Assembly (NCBI RefSeq): GCF_020880815.1
Contig: NZ_JAJITD010000031.1
Location: 1-41,020 of the forward strand
From: Paraburkholderia sejongensis
GTDB taxonomy: Bacteria > Pseudomonadota > Gammaproteobacteria > Burkholderiales > Burkholderiaceae
DNA: 41,020 bases
Direction of reading: 5' to 3'
Shown: piece after piece, positions 6,672 through 15,144 of the stretch
Layout of the letters: every line of letters begins with the position of its first letter
How positions within the stretch are numbered: position 1 is the first letter of the stretch
Position numbers and translations under genes: made by a program
The notes under the pieces: model-generated
Databases searched by the model: none
Seen by the model: the letters and a program-made list of their open reading frames with translations, nothing else
What the model was told of the DNA's origin: nothing

Positions 6672-7823
6672 TCACGATAGATGAGGAAAGAGTTCGCGCA
6701 CGCGCGCGATCAACGCGCGATCGCTGTGCCGCGGACCAATGAACGACAGCGCGAGCGGCCTCGACGCGTCGCTCAGCACGGGCACCGTGACTTGCGGCAA
6801 GCCTGCCATCGCCGCGACGCTGTCCATGGTCAGCGCATCGCGATAGAACGCGTCGAGCCGCTGCGGCGCTTCGTCCTTCGCAAGCAGCGCGCGCGGCGTG
6901 GTCGGCAACACGATCAGCGCATCGTGCGCGATGCTTTGTGCGCGCTCGGCCAGGGTCTCGCGAAGCGCGCGGCAGCGTGCCACTTCGGCGTCGTCGAGTG
7001 ATTTCAGCCGTGCGAAGCGCGCCGCGATGTCCGCGCCGAAGCGCGGTGAGGTCGCATCGATCCACGCGCCGAGCGCCGCGCGGATATCGTCGTCCTGCAA
7101 CTGCTGATACACGTGCAGCCAGCGCGCCGGGTCGCCGGCGAAGACTTCGATGTCGTTTCCCGCGGGGGAAAGTTCGCGCAGACGCCGCGCGTCGTCCGGC
7201 TCTGTTGCGGCGCGCGCATCGAACGCTTCCTTGAAGAGTACGAACGAGTTGGGCACGTCGGCGGCGGGCGCGTCGGCGAGCAGCACGTTTGCGACCCGCG
7301 CGAGCATCTCGCCCGAGCGTGCGAACCAACCGACCGTATCGAAGCACGGCGCGAAGCGCAGCACGCCGTCGAGCGCGGCGTCGTCGTGGCTCGGGCGCAT
7401 CCCCCATAGTCCGCAAAATGCGGCGGGCACGCGTACCGAGCCGCCGGTGTCGGTGCCGAGCGCGAAGTCCACCTCGCCGCCTGCGACCGCCGCCGCGGAG
7501 CCGCTCGACGAACCGCCCGGCAGCGCGTGCGGCCAGCGCGGATTGAGCGGCGTGCCGTAGTGGGCGTTCACGCCTTCGAGGCTGTACGCGAGTTCATCGG
7601 TGATCGTCTTGCCGTCGACGCTCGCGCCGGCGGCGAGCAGCTGCGCGACGCAGCGCGCGTGACGCCCGGCGCTCGCGTGCGTCGCGAGCCAGTCGGGATT
7701 GCCGCCGCCGGTCGTCACGCCGGCCACGTCGATCAGATCCTTGACCGCGAAGCGCAAACCGTCGAGCGGGCCGCTGCCGGTCGCGGCGACCCGTAAGCGT
7801 GGGCCCGGAACGAACGCGCTCAT
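6672..7823 (-). CDS. AMI1-like amidase (amidase-signature family)
   Basis: This 383-residue amidase is shorter than the AtzE-like one. The triad is Lys28 (FAVKDLIDVAG), Ser105 in LPGGSSSGSAAA and Ser129 in GTDTGGSVRVPAAFCG. The flanking pattern GGGNPDWLATH, KTITDELAYSLEGVNAHYGT and CFDTVGWFAR is close to plant AMI1 and its bacterial relatives, which include indole-3-acetamide amidohydrolases. In this operon, between a cysteine hydrolase and the AtzG/E/H set, a role on a small amide intermediate is more likely than auxin chemistry; that is inference. The start at 7823 is fixed by an ATGA overlap with the upstream stop; a longer reading into the upstream gene is not supported. Confidence 0.88.
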   Translation of the reverse strand: MSAFVPGPRLRVAATGSGPLDGLRFAVKDLIDVAGVTTGGGNPDWLATHASAGRHARCVAQLLAAGASVDGKTITDELAYSLEGVNAHYGTPLNPRWPHALPGGSSSGSAAAVAGGEVDFALGTDTGGSVRVPAAFCGLWGMRPSHDDAALDGVLRFAPCFDTVGWFARSGEMLARVANVLLADAPAADVPNSFVLFKEAFDARAATEPDDARRLRELSPAGNDIEVFAGDPARWLHVYQQLQDDDIRAALGAWIDATSPRFGADIAARFARLKSLDDAEVARCRALRETLAERAQSIAHDALIVLPTTPRALLAKDEAPQRLDAFYRDALTMDSVAAMAGLPQVTVPVLSDASRPLALSFIGPRHSDRALIARVRELFPHLS

Positions 7824-8626
7824 CGGGCCGCTCCAGTCAACGCAGCGGCCAGTTGCAGCGAATCCGCGACGAAGCCGAAGCACTTCTTCACGTTCCAGAT
7901 ACTCGCTTCCGTGCAGAACGCCGGCGACGAAGTCGCGCAGCAGTCGGTCAGCATCACGCAGCCGTAGCCGAGAAAGTTGGCGTCGGTCAGCGTGTGCAGC
8001 ACGCATTGGTCGGTATTGACGCCCGCGAAGAAGATCGTGCGCGTGCCCAGGTTACGCAGGATGCTGTCGAGCGGGGTGTCCCAGAAGCCGCTGATGCGGT
8101 ACTTGTCCACGCAGATGTCCTGCGCTTCGGGCTTCAGTTCATCGACCACGGCCGCGGCCCACGAGTCTTTCTCCAGCACGCGCGCGCCATGTCCGGGCAA
8201 CGCTTCGCCAAGACCGATGCCGGTGCCTTTCGGCTTGTACAGATGAAGCTGGTTCGGCGGCATGTTCGCCAGATCGGGACGGTTGCCCCAGTTCACCCAG
8301 ATCACCGGCACGCCGCTTTGCCGCGCGATCGGCAGCAAACGCTGCAGTGGTGCAATCGGTGCGCGGTCTGCACCGTAATCGCCCCCGATGTGGTCCACCC
8401 ACCCGCCTTTGGTGCAGAAATCGTTCTGCATGTCGATGATCACGAGCGCCGATTTTTCGATGTCGAAGCGCACTTTCTGCGGCTCGGCATCGAGCGTGGT
8501 GACGCGCGGCGCGGGCGTTTGCACAGCCATGTCAACCAGTGATTCCGTGGCGTGCCAGCGGCTTTGCGCGAAGCTGCCCAGGATGCCGTCGGGCGTTGTC
8601 CGGCTTGGGTTCGAGGGGTGGTTCAT
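7820..8626 (-). CDS. Isochorismatase-like cysteine hydrolase (RutB/biuret hydrolase-type)
   Basis: The protein has 268 residues. After a 55-residue N-terminal extension the isochorismatase-like fold shows all catalytic residues: Asp65 in IDMQNDF, Lys175 in DKYRISGF and Cys208 in GVNTDQCVLHT. The family cleaves small amides such as ureidoacrylate (RutB), biuret, N-carbamoylsarcosine and nicotinamide. It is the first gene of the leftward operon and shares a 199-base divergent promoter region with the BMP transporter. A carbamoyl amide substrate feeding the AtzE/G/H-like steps is plausible. No signal peptide is seen, so it is cytoplasmic. Confidence 0.88.
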   Translation of the reverse strand: MNHPSNPSRTTPDGILGSFAQSRWHATESLVDMAVQTPAPRVTTLDAEPQKVRFDIEKSALVIIDMQNDFCTKGGWVDHIGGDYGADRAPIAPLQRLLPIARQSGVPVIWVNWGNRPDLANMPPNQLHLYKPKGTGIGLGEALPGHGARVLEKDSWAAAVVDELKPEAQDICVDKYRISGFWDTPLDSILRNLGTRTIFFAGVNTDQCVLHTLTDANFLGYGCVMLTDCCATSSPAFCTEASIWNVKKCFGFVADSLQLAAALTGAAR

Positions 8627-8825
8627 CGGGTTCTCCGAAGCGTTGGATCGTTGGGGTTCGAGCGGCGCGGCAGCGCGTGGTCGGAATGCGCTCGACCGGC
8701 TCTGTTCAGTTCATCGGCAAGCGGTTTCTCATCGCACCGAACGCGGATTGGCATCGAAGTTGCAATGTGCGTTTCAGTCATGAATAACCTACTTACCGAA
8801 ACTCAACGCAAAAGGAGTGCCAGTG
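8627..8825. promoter_or_regulatory. Divergent promoter region, hydrolase operon versus BMP transporter operon
   Basis: This 199-base region separates the two divergent operons and must hold both promoters. Rightward, TTGCAA (8760-8765) and AATAAC (8783-8788) are spaced 17 bases and form a weak sigma70 candidate. The ribosome site aaaggag (8811-8817) sits 8 bases before ATG 8826, which decides the BMP start over the GTG at 8817. I found no clear TetR-type operator dyad, but control by the TetR gene at 13523 is likely from context. Confidence 0.45.
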
Positions 8826-9848
8826 ATGTTCAGCTCGCAACAGACTTCGCGCGAAAAATCGCGCCGCCGGATCGTGTCCCGGCTGATGGTGATGGCGGGT
8901 GTCGTTGCGCTCGCCGCGCCCGCGCTGTTCGTCGTCAATGCGCACGCCGCCGATGACGCGATGCGCGTCGGCGTGCTGATTCCCGGCTCGAAGACCGACA
9001 AGGGCTGGATGGAATCGGGCTACGACGGCGTCGTGGCCGCACAGAAAGAGTTCGGGCCGAAGCTCAAGACGCAGATCATCGAGAACATCAACTATGCGGA
9101 CATGGAGCAGGCGCTCACCAATCTCGCGACGAAGAACCAGCTGGTGATCGGCGTCGGCGGACAGACCCAGGCGGCGGTGTTGAAGATCGCAAAGCGCTTT
9201 CCGAACGTGAAGTTCTCGATCGTCGGCGGCAACAAGGGCGAGAACATGCCGCCGAACGTCGCCGGCTACGACGTCAAGCAGGCGGAGATCGCGTTCGTCG
9301 CGGGCGCGGCGGCGGCGATGCTGTCGAAGAACGGCGCGGTGAGCTATGTGGGCGGGATGGAGATTCCGTCGATCGTCAACGCGGGCAAGGAATTCGGCAA
9401 CGGCGCGCGCTACGTGAATCCGAAGATCAAGTACTTCGAGAGCTATACCGGCGACTTCGACAATGTCGCGAAGTCGCGTGAAGCGACCGCGGCTGCGATC
9501 GCACAAGGCGCGGACGTGCACTATCACATCCTGAACCTCGGCCTGCGCGGACTCGAACAGGCGGCCAAGGAAAAGAACACCCACATCATCGGCAGCTACA
9601 CGGACCGCTGCGGCAGCGATCCGCTCTATATCGCGTACAGCATTACGGGCGTCGGCTATCAGGCGCAATACGCGATCGAGCAACTGGAAAAAGGCCAGTG
9701 GCAGCCGGGCTACAAGGCATTCGGTCTGGCGATGGGGCCGAAGGCGTCCGGCATGGTGGTCTGCAAATCGACGCCGGCGATGGACGCGAAGCTCAAGCAG
9801 ATCGAAGACGACATCCTCAGCGGCAAAATCAAGGTATCCGAAGGATGA
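8826..9848 (+). CDS. BMP-family (PnrA-like) ABC transporter substrate-binding protein
   Basis: The 340-residue precursor has a basic N-terminus, a hydrophobic segment (MVMAGVVALAAPALFVV) and a likely signal peptidase I site after NAHA. The mature part follows the Bmp/PnrA type I periplasmic fold: RVGVLIPGSKTDKGWMESGY near the start, NLATKNQLVIGVGGQT, FSIVGGN, and AQGADVHYHILNLGLRGLEQ, SYTDRCGSDP toward the C-terminus. There is no lipobox, unlike Gram-positive members. The family binds nucleosides, nucleobases and related heterocycles. It heads an operon with its ATPase and both permeases, with an ATGA overlap into the ATPase gene. Confidence 0.92.
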   Translation: MFSSQQTSREKSRRRIVSRLMVMAGVVALAAPALFVVNAHAADDAMRVGVLIPGSKTDKGWMESGYDGVVAAQKEFGPKLKTQIIENINYADMEQALTNLATKNQLVIGVGGQTQAAVLKIAKRFPNVKFSIVGGNKGENMPPNVAGYDVKQAEIAFVAGAAAAMLSKNGAVSYVGGMEIPSIVNAGKEFGNGARYVNPKIKYFESYTGDFDNVAKSREATAAAIAQGADVHYHILNLGLRGLEQAAKEKNTHIIGSYTDRCGSDPLYIAYSITGVGYQAQYAIEQLEKGQWQPGYKAFGLAMGPKASGMVVCKSTPAMDAKLKQIEDDILSGKIKVSEG

Positions 9849-11416
9849 GCACGCTGCCCTCCGTATCGCCCGATGCCGCGCCGATCCTCGCGCTCGACGG
9901 TATCGGCAAGCGCTTCGGCACGTTCACCGCGCTCGAGGGCGTGTCGCTCGAACTGATGCCCGGCGACGTGCACTGCCTGCTGGGCGAAAACGGCGCGGGC
10001 AAGTCGACGCTGTGCAACGTGATCTTCGGCGTGCATCAGCCCGACGCCGGCGCGATGCGCGTGAACGGCATCCCATACCGGCCGCGCAATCCGCGCGAGG
10101 CGCTCGCGCACGGCATCGCGATGGTGCACCAGCATTTCAGTCTGGTCGACGACGCGAGCGTGCTCGACAACCTGCTGCTCGGCCAGGCGCGCGGCTGGCT
10201 CAACCGTGAGCGCGAAGCGCGGCGGGTGCGCGAGGTGCTGGCGGGCGTCGGCCTCGACTTGCCGCTCGCCGCGAAGGTCGCGGATCTGTCGGTCGGTGAG
10301 CGTCAGCGCGTGGAGATCGTCAAGTGCCTGCTGCGCGAGCCGCGTCTGCTGCTGCTCGACGAGCCGACCGCCGTGCTGTTGCCCGCCGAAATCGACGCGT
10401 TGCTCGATACCTGCGAGCGCGTCGCGCAGCGCGGCTGCGCGGTGGTGCTCGTCACGCACAAGCTCAAGGAGATCAGCCGCATCGCCACCCACGCGACCGT
10501 GCTGCAGTCGGGCCGCGTGGTCGCGCGGTCGGCGTCGCCGGCGAGCGAGATCGACCGGCTCGTACACGCGATGATCCATCGCGACGGCGACGACACGCCC
10601 GACTCGCTGGCCGAGCGTCTGTCGCTCGAGAAACGCGCGTCGCCTTACTCGCGGCCGTTGCACGATGAGGTGCTGCAGCTCGACGGTCTCAGCGCCCGCG
10701 ATGCCGACGGCGTCACGCGCCTGAAGGACTGCACGCTGGTCGTCAATCGCGGCGAGATCGTCGGTATCGCGGGCGTGGAGGGCAACGGGCAGAGCGAACT
10801 GGGCGCGGTGCTCGCGGGCATGCTGAGCGCGTCGGCAGGGCGCTTTTTCATCGCCGGGCGCGACATGACCAATGCGAGCCCGCGCGAGCTGACCGAGGCG
10901 GGAGTCGGCATCGTGCCGGAGGATCGTCACGCGGTCGGCTGCGTGAGCGGCATGAGCGTCGCCGACAACCTGCTGATCAATCACCTCGACCGCTATACGC
11001 GCGGCGGCTTTCTGCAGCGCCGCGCGATGCGCGCCGCCGCGCTCGACCTGATGCAGCGCTACGACGTGCGCGCGAGCGGACCGGATGCGCTGTTCGGCGG
11101 GCTGTCCGGCGGCAATCAGCAGAAGGCCGTGCTCGCGCGTGAACTCACGCTCGACCCGCTGCGGTTTCTGCTCGCCGCGCAACCGACCCGCGGCCTCGAT
11201 GTCGGCGCGATCGCCGCGGTGTACTCGCACATTCGCGCGGCGCGCGACCGCGGCGTGGGCGTGCTGCTGATTTCCTCCGAACTCGACGAACTGATGAGCG
11301 TCGCCGATCGCATCGTCGTGCTGTACCGCGGCCGCATCATGGGCGCGTGCGCGCCGCATGCGAGCAATCGCGGCCAAATCGGCGCATGGATGGCTGGCGC
11401 GGGAGACGCTGTATGA
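9845..11416 (+). CDS. ABC transporter ATP-binding protein with two ATPase domains (YufO/NupA-like)
   Basis: This 523-residue protein has two tandem ATPase domains, as usual for BMP/sugar-type importers. Domain 1 shows Walker A LLGENGAGKST (45-55), signature LSVGERQRVEI, Walker B LLLLDEPTAVL and switch His in VTHKLKE. Domain 2 has the degenerate Walker A GVEGNGQSEL, signature LSGGNQQKAVLARE and the family hallmark AAQPTRGLDVGA in place of a canonical Walker B. Start at ATG 9845 overlaps the BMP gene stop; the frame is open far upstream, but that part is a shadow. It energises import through the two permeases that follow. Confidence 0.93.
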   Translation: MSTLPSVSPDAAPILALDGIGKRFGTFTALEGVSLELMPGDVHCLLGENGAGKSTLCNVIFGVHQPDAGAMRVNGIPYRPRNPREALAHGIAMVHQHFSLVDDASVLDNLLLGQARGWLNREREARRVREVLAGVGLDLPLAAKVADLSVGERQRVEIVKCLLREPRLLLLDEPTAVLLPAEIDALLDTCERVAQRGCAVVLVTHKLKEISRIATHATVLQSGRVVARSASPASEIDRLVHAMIHRDGDDTPDSLAERLSLEKRASPYSRPLHDEVLQLDGLSARDADGVTRLKDCTLVVNRGEIVGIAGVEGNGQSELGAVLAGMLSASAGRFFIAGRDMTNASPRELTEAGVGIVPEDRHAVGCVSGMSVADNLLINHLDRYTRGGFLQRRAMRAAALDLMQRYDVRASGPDALFGGLSGGNQQKAVLARELTLDPLRFLLAAQPTRGLDVGAIAAVYSHIRAARDRGVGVLLISSELDELMSVADRIVVLYRGRIMGACAPHASNRGQIGAWMAGAGDAV

Positions 11417-12531
11417 ACCGGGATCTGAAGCTGCAAACCGCGCTCGCGCCCGCGTCCGGCGCGCCGGGCTGGCGCACGCGTGTGCCGTCATTGCGGGTGG
11501 CGGGCGTGATCGCCGCCGCCGTCGGCTTCGCGATGCTCGCCGCACTCGGCCTGATCGCGTCGATGCACGTATCCGTCACCGATGCGCTCGCCGCGTTCGC
11601 CGACGGCGCGTGGGGCTCGCCGTATTCGATCGGCGCATCGCTGAACCGCAGCCTCGCGTTCGCGCTGGTCGGCACCGGCTTCGTGATCGCGAATCGCGCG
11701 AAGCTGACCAACGTCGGCGGGGAAGGGCAGCTCGCGATCGGCGGGATCGTCGCGACCGCGATGAGCCTGTACGGCGGCTGCGCGCAGCTTCCGTTCGGGC
11801 TGTCGTTCATCGTGCCGATGCTGTGCGCGGCCGCCGCGGGCGCGCTGTGGGGGGGCGTGCCGGGCGTGCTGAAGGCGAAGGCGGGCACCAACGAGGTGAT
11901 CAGCACGCTGCTGCTGTCGTTCATCGCGGTGTGGCTGCTGTATTGGTGCGTGCAAAGCGAGGCGCTGCTGCGCCAGCCGATGACGAGCGGCGCGACGCTG
12001 CCCGAATCGCTGGAAATTCCGGAGCTGACCAAGCTGCCGGCGCTGTTCGCCGCGAGCGGGATGAACCTGAACATCGGCCTGCCCGTGACGATCGTGCTCG
12101 CGATCGCCGCCGCGCTCGTGCTGACCCGCACGCGCTTCGGTTTCGCGCTGCGCGCGGCCGGTCTGAACGCGGTGGCCGCGAAGCGCGCCGGTTTGCCGAT
12201 CGCGTCGTCGCTCGTCGGCGCGCTCGCGTTGGCGGGCGCGTTCAGCGGACTGGCAGGCGCGCTGATGCTGCAAGGCGATCAGTATTCGCTGAAGGCGGGT
12301 TTCTCGTCGGGCTATGGTTTCGACGGGCTGGTGGTCGGCCTGCTCGCGCGCGGCTCGATCACCGGCGTGTTCGCCGCGGCGCTGCTGTTCGGATTTCTGC
12401 GCTCCGGCGGCATCAACATGGAAATGGTCGCGCAGGTGCCGTCGGCGCTGGTGCTGATCGTGCAGGGCATCGTCACGATCGCGCTCGCGGGCGGCGCGTT
12501 GTGGCTCGACAAAGGAGACGCACGGCGATGA
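11413..12531 (+). CDS. BMP-type ABC transporter permease 1
   Basis: The 372-residue inner-membrane protein has about nine to ten spans of the BPD_transp_2 type. Visible features are NRSLAFALVGTGFVIANRAKLTNVGGEGQLAIGG (split over the first helices), GVLKAKAGTNEVISTLLLSF, and the cytoplasmic coupling segment RTRFGFALRAAGLNAVAAKRAGL. The start ATG 11413 overlaps the ATPase stop by ATGA; a reading 22 codons longer would lie inside the ATPase gene. It pairs with the next gene to form a heterodimeric pore, as in NupP/NupQ-type systems. Confidence 0.9.
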   Translation: MNRDLKLQTALAPASGAPGWRTRVPSLRVAGVIAAAVGFAMLAALGLIASMHVSVTDALAAFADGAWGSPYSIGASLNRSLAFALVGTGFVIANRAKLTNVGGEGQLAIGGIVATAMSLYGGCAQLPFGLSFIVPMLCAAAAGALWGGVPGVLKAKAGTNEVISTLLLSFIAVWLLYWCVQSEALLRQPMTSGATLPESLEIPELTKLPALFAASGMNLNIGLPVTIVLAIAAALVLTRTRFGFALRAAGLNAVAAKRAGLPIASSLVGALALAGAFSGLAGALMLQGDQYSLKAGFSSGYGFDGLVVGLLARGSITGVFAAALLFGFLRSGGINMEMVAQVPSALVLIVQGIVTIALAGGALWLDKGDARR

Positions 12532-13445
12532 ATCTCGAACTACTTGCGGTCTTCGCGGGCGCCTCCATTCGTCTGTCCGCGCCGTTGCTGCTGGCCGCCA
12601 CCGGCGAGCTCGTCAGCGAGCGGGCGGGCGTGCTCAACATGAGCGTCGAAGGGATGATGCTCACCGGCGCATTTCTCGGCGCGACGTTCTCGTGGCTCAC
12701 CGGCAATCCGGCACTCGGTCTGCTGTTCGGGATGCTTGGCGTGATTCCGCTCGCGCTGCTGCAGGCCTTCCTGAGCGTGACGCTGCGCGCGAACCAGATC
12801 GTGACCGGCATCGGCATCAATATTCTGGCGCTCGGCGGCACCACGCTCGCCTATCGCGAAATCTTCGGCGAACGTTCGAGCGCGGCGATTCCGGGCCTCG
12901 CACACTGGTCGCCGCCGCTGCTGGGCAAGCTGCCGTTGTTCGGCGCAGCGCTGTTCGACCAGGTATGGCTGCTGTACGCGGGGCTGGCCGTGCTGATCGC
13001 GACTGCGGTCGTGATGCGCCATACCGCGCTCGGCATCGCGCTGCACGCGGCCGGCGTCGCGCCGCGCGCGGTGGATCAGTCGGGGCTGCCGGTCGCGCGC
13101 ATCCGCTACGGCGCGGTGATGTTTTCGGGCGTGATGGCAGCGGCGGCGGGCTGCTTCATTTCGATCGGCGACATTCATACGTTCACCGAAGGGATGACCA
13201 ACGGTTCGGGCTACCTGGCGATCGCGGCGATCATCTTCGGCAACTGGAAGCTCGGCCGCACGGCGCTCGCTTGCCTGCTGTTCGGCGTGGCCACCGCGAT
13301 GCAGTTCCAGTTGCCGATGTTCGGGCTGCACGTGCCGACCGCACTGCTCGTGATGCTGCCGTATCTGCTCGCGCTGGTCGCGGTGGCCGGGCTGATCGGC
13401 CGGCAGACCGCACCGCCCGCGCTGACGCAGCCATTCAAGCGCTAA
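12528..13445 (+). CDS. BMP-type ABC transporter permease 2
   Basis: The 305-residue permease of the same family has the signature near the N-terminus (SAPLLLAATGELVSERAGVL, then NMSVEGMML). The coupling loop is RHTALGIALHAAGVAPRAVDQSGL and the C-terminal spans include GYLAIAAIIFGNWKLGRTA. It starts at ATG 12528 with a 4-base overlap to permease 1 and a ribosome site aaaggag about ten bases upstream. It completes the importer: binding protein, double ATPase, two permeases. Substrate is probably a nucleobase, ureide or related compound, given the adjacent amidase operon. Confidence 0.9.
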   Translation: MNLELLAVFAGASIRLSAPLLLAATGELVSERAGVLNMSVEGMMLTGAFLGATFSWLTGNPALGLLFGMLGVIPLALLQAFLSVTLRANQIVTGIGINILALGGTTLAYREIFGERSSAAIPGLAHWSPPLLGKLPLFGAALFDQVWLLYAGLAVLIATAVVMRHTALGIALHAAGVAPRAVDQSGLPVARIRYGAVMFSGVMAAAAGCFISIGDIHTFTEGMTNGSGYLAIAAIIFGNWKLGRTALACLLFGVATAMQFQLPMFGLHVPTALLVMLPYLLALVAVAGLIGRQTAPPALTQPFKR

Positions 13446-13522
13446 CGGCGCCGGCGCGACGGAGTACCATCGGGTTTCGTCGCGCCGTGTCGAGCGCAGT
13501 GTTTAACGCTTCGAGCGAACTC

Positions 13523-14245
13523 ATGCCACGTATTGCCGTATCCGCAACCGCCGGAAAAAAAACCGCAAAAGCCGCAAAAGCAGGAAAGGACGAGCCCACG
13601 CGCCGTCAACAGCTCGCCGCGAAAACGCGCGAGCGCATCTTCAGAATCGCGATCCGGGAGTTCGCCGACAAGGGCTTCAGCGGCGCCCGGGTCGAGACCA
13701 TCGCGAACCGCGCGAAAGTCAACATCCGGATGATCTATCACTACTTCGGCGACAAGGAAGCGCTCTACGTCGAAGTGCTCGAACACGTGCTCGCGCGGCT
13801 GCGCGAAGCGGAACTCGCGGTGGCGCTCGATGTGCGGACCGTGCATCCCGCGGACGGAATCCTGCAACTCTACGATTTCACGGAGGGCCATTTCGCCGCG
13901 CATCCGGAGCTGCTGTGCCTGCTTTCGTGGGAGAACCTGAACCGCGCGCGCTATCTGAAACGCTCGAAGGTGATTCAGGCGATGTCCTCGCCGGTGCTCG
14001 ACAAACTGCGCACGCTGATCGAGCGCGGCGAGGCGGCTGGCAATCTGCGCGCGGGAATCGATCCGCTGCATCTGTACGTGACGCTCGTGAGTCTCGCTTA
14101 TTTCCACAAGTCGAACGCGTACACCATTTCGCGGATGTTCGACACCGACATGCTCGCGCCGTCATGGCAGGCCGACCATAAGGCCGAGGCGCACGCGCTG
14201 GTGCGCGCGTATCTGGAAGGCGAGCGCGTGCTCGAACCCGGCTAG
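13523..14245 (+). CDS. TetR-family transcriptional regulator (RutR-like)
   Basis: This 240-residue regulator has a Lys/Ala-rich N-terminal tail (residues 9-23) and then a TetR DNA-binding domain: RERIFRIAIREFADKGFSGA, then VETIANRAKVNIRMIYHYFGDKEALY. The C-terminal ligand domain (WENLNRARYLKRSKVI, DPLHLYVTLVSLAYFH) resembles the RutR/TetR_C groups that respond to nucleobases. It follows the transporter operon by 77 bases, and its stop lies one base from the stop of the convergent permease gene. It most likely represses the divergent hydrolase and BMP operons; this is positional inference. In-frame starts upstream exist but lack a ribosome site. Confidence 0.85.
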   Translation: MPRIAVSATAGKKTAKAAKAGKDEPTRRQQLAAKTRERIFRIAIREFADKGFSGARVETIANRAKVNIRMIYHYFGDKEALYVEVLEHVLARLREAELAVALDVRTVHPADGILQLYDFTEGHFAAHPELLCLLSWENLNRARYLKRSKVIQAMSSPVLDKLRTLIERGEAAGNLRAGIDPLHLYVTLVSLAYFHKSNAYTISRMFDTDMLAPSWQADHKAEAHALVRAYLEGERVLEPG

Positions 14246-14246
14246 T

Positions 14247-15143
14247 TCAGCGCGCGCGGCTACGCTTGCGCGCGATGGCGCGCACGATCAGCAGTCCGCC
14301 GATCATCACCGCGAGCGACATCAACGTGGTCATCGTGCCGAGCGCGTAGATCACCGGCGTCGTCACGGAAGTCGTCAGGCCCTGCAATTCGAGCGGCAGC
14401 GTGTTCTGGTCGCCGATCGCTTGCGACGTGCGGGCGATTTCATCCCACGACAGCGTGAAGCCGAACATCCCGACGCCGATCACCGAAGGCCCGATGATCG
14501 GCAGCACCACGTGCTTGAACGACTGCCACGGCGACGCGCCGAGATCGCGCGCGGCCTCTTCGTAAGCAGGATTGAAGCGGTTGAACACCGCGAACATCAC
14601 CAGCAGGCCGAACGGCAGCGTCCACGTGAGATGCGCGCCGAGCGCGGACGTAAACAGACCCATCGAGGTGGTCCAGTTATCCGCGAACGACTGCCAGCCC
14701 CATGCGTTCGCGACATATTTGACGAGCGTATCGAGCAGCCGGAAGGTCAGGCCGATGCCGAGCGAGACGATGATCGACGGCATGATCAGACTGGCGACCG
14801 ACACATAGAACACCGCGGTATCGCCGCGAAAACGGCGCCGGAACGCGAGGCCCGCCGCGACCGAGAACAGCACGGTCAGCACGGTCACCGCGAGCGCCAG
14901 TTTCACCGAGCGGCCGAACGCGGCCCAGATGTCGATATCGCCGACGCCGTCGCGCAGCGCCGCGAACCAGTGCAGCGACACGCCGCGCATCGGAAACGTC
15001 AGGCCGCCTTCCGGTCCCTGGAACGACAGCACGAAGATCGTGATGACCGGGCCGTAGAGAAACAGCACGAATAGCCCGAACACGAGTGCGAGCCAGTAGA
15101 AGCTTGCCGGCCGATGCTCGCGATGCGTGATTGCGCGTCCCAT
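14247..15143 (-). CDS. PotC-type ABC transporter permease
   Basis: The 298-residue membrane protein has six spans and belongs to the spermidine/putrescine-type BPD_transp_1 family. The EAA loop reads EEAARDLGASPWQSFKHVVLP, followed by IGPSVIGVGMFGFTLSWDE; this is the region contacting the ATPase. It is the last gene of a four-gene leftward operon (ATPase, binding protein, permease B, permease C). The upstream permease stop is one base before this start. The 3' end almost touches the TetR gene from the opposite strand, leaving no room for separate terminators. Confidence 0.9.
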   Translation of the reverse strand: MGRAITHREHRPASFYWLALVFGLFVLFLYGPVITIFVLSFQGPEGGLTFPMRGVSLHWFAALRDGVGDIDIWAAFGRSVKLALAVTVLTVLFSVAAGLAFRRRFRGDTAVFYVSVASLIMPSIIVSLGIGLTFRLLDTLVKYVANAWGWQSFADNWTTSMGLFTSALGAHLTWTLPFGLLVMFAVFNRFNPAYEEAARDLGASPWQSFKHVVLPIIGPSVIGVGMFGFTLSWDEIARTSQAIGDQNTLPLELQGLTTSVTTPVIYALGTMTTLMSLAVMIGGLLIVRAIARKRSRAR

Positions 15144-15144
15144 C

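Noticed and set aside
7820..14245. A complete Rut pyrimidine pathway
   Set aside because: RutB-like, RutR-like and (further on) RutF-like proteins are present, but RutA, RutC, RutD and RutE are not, so the name is not justified.
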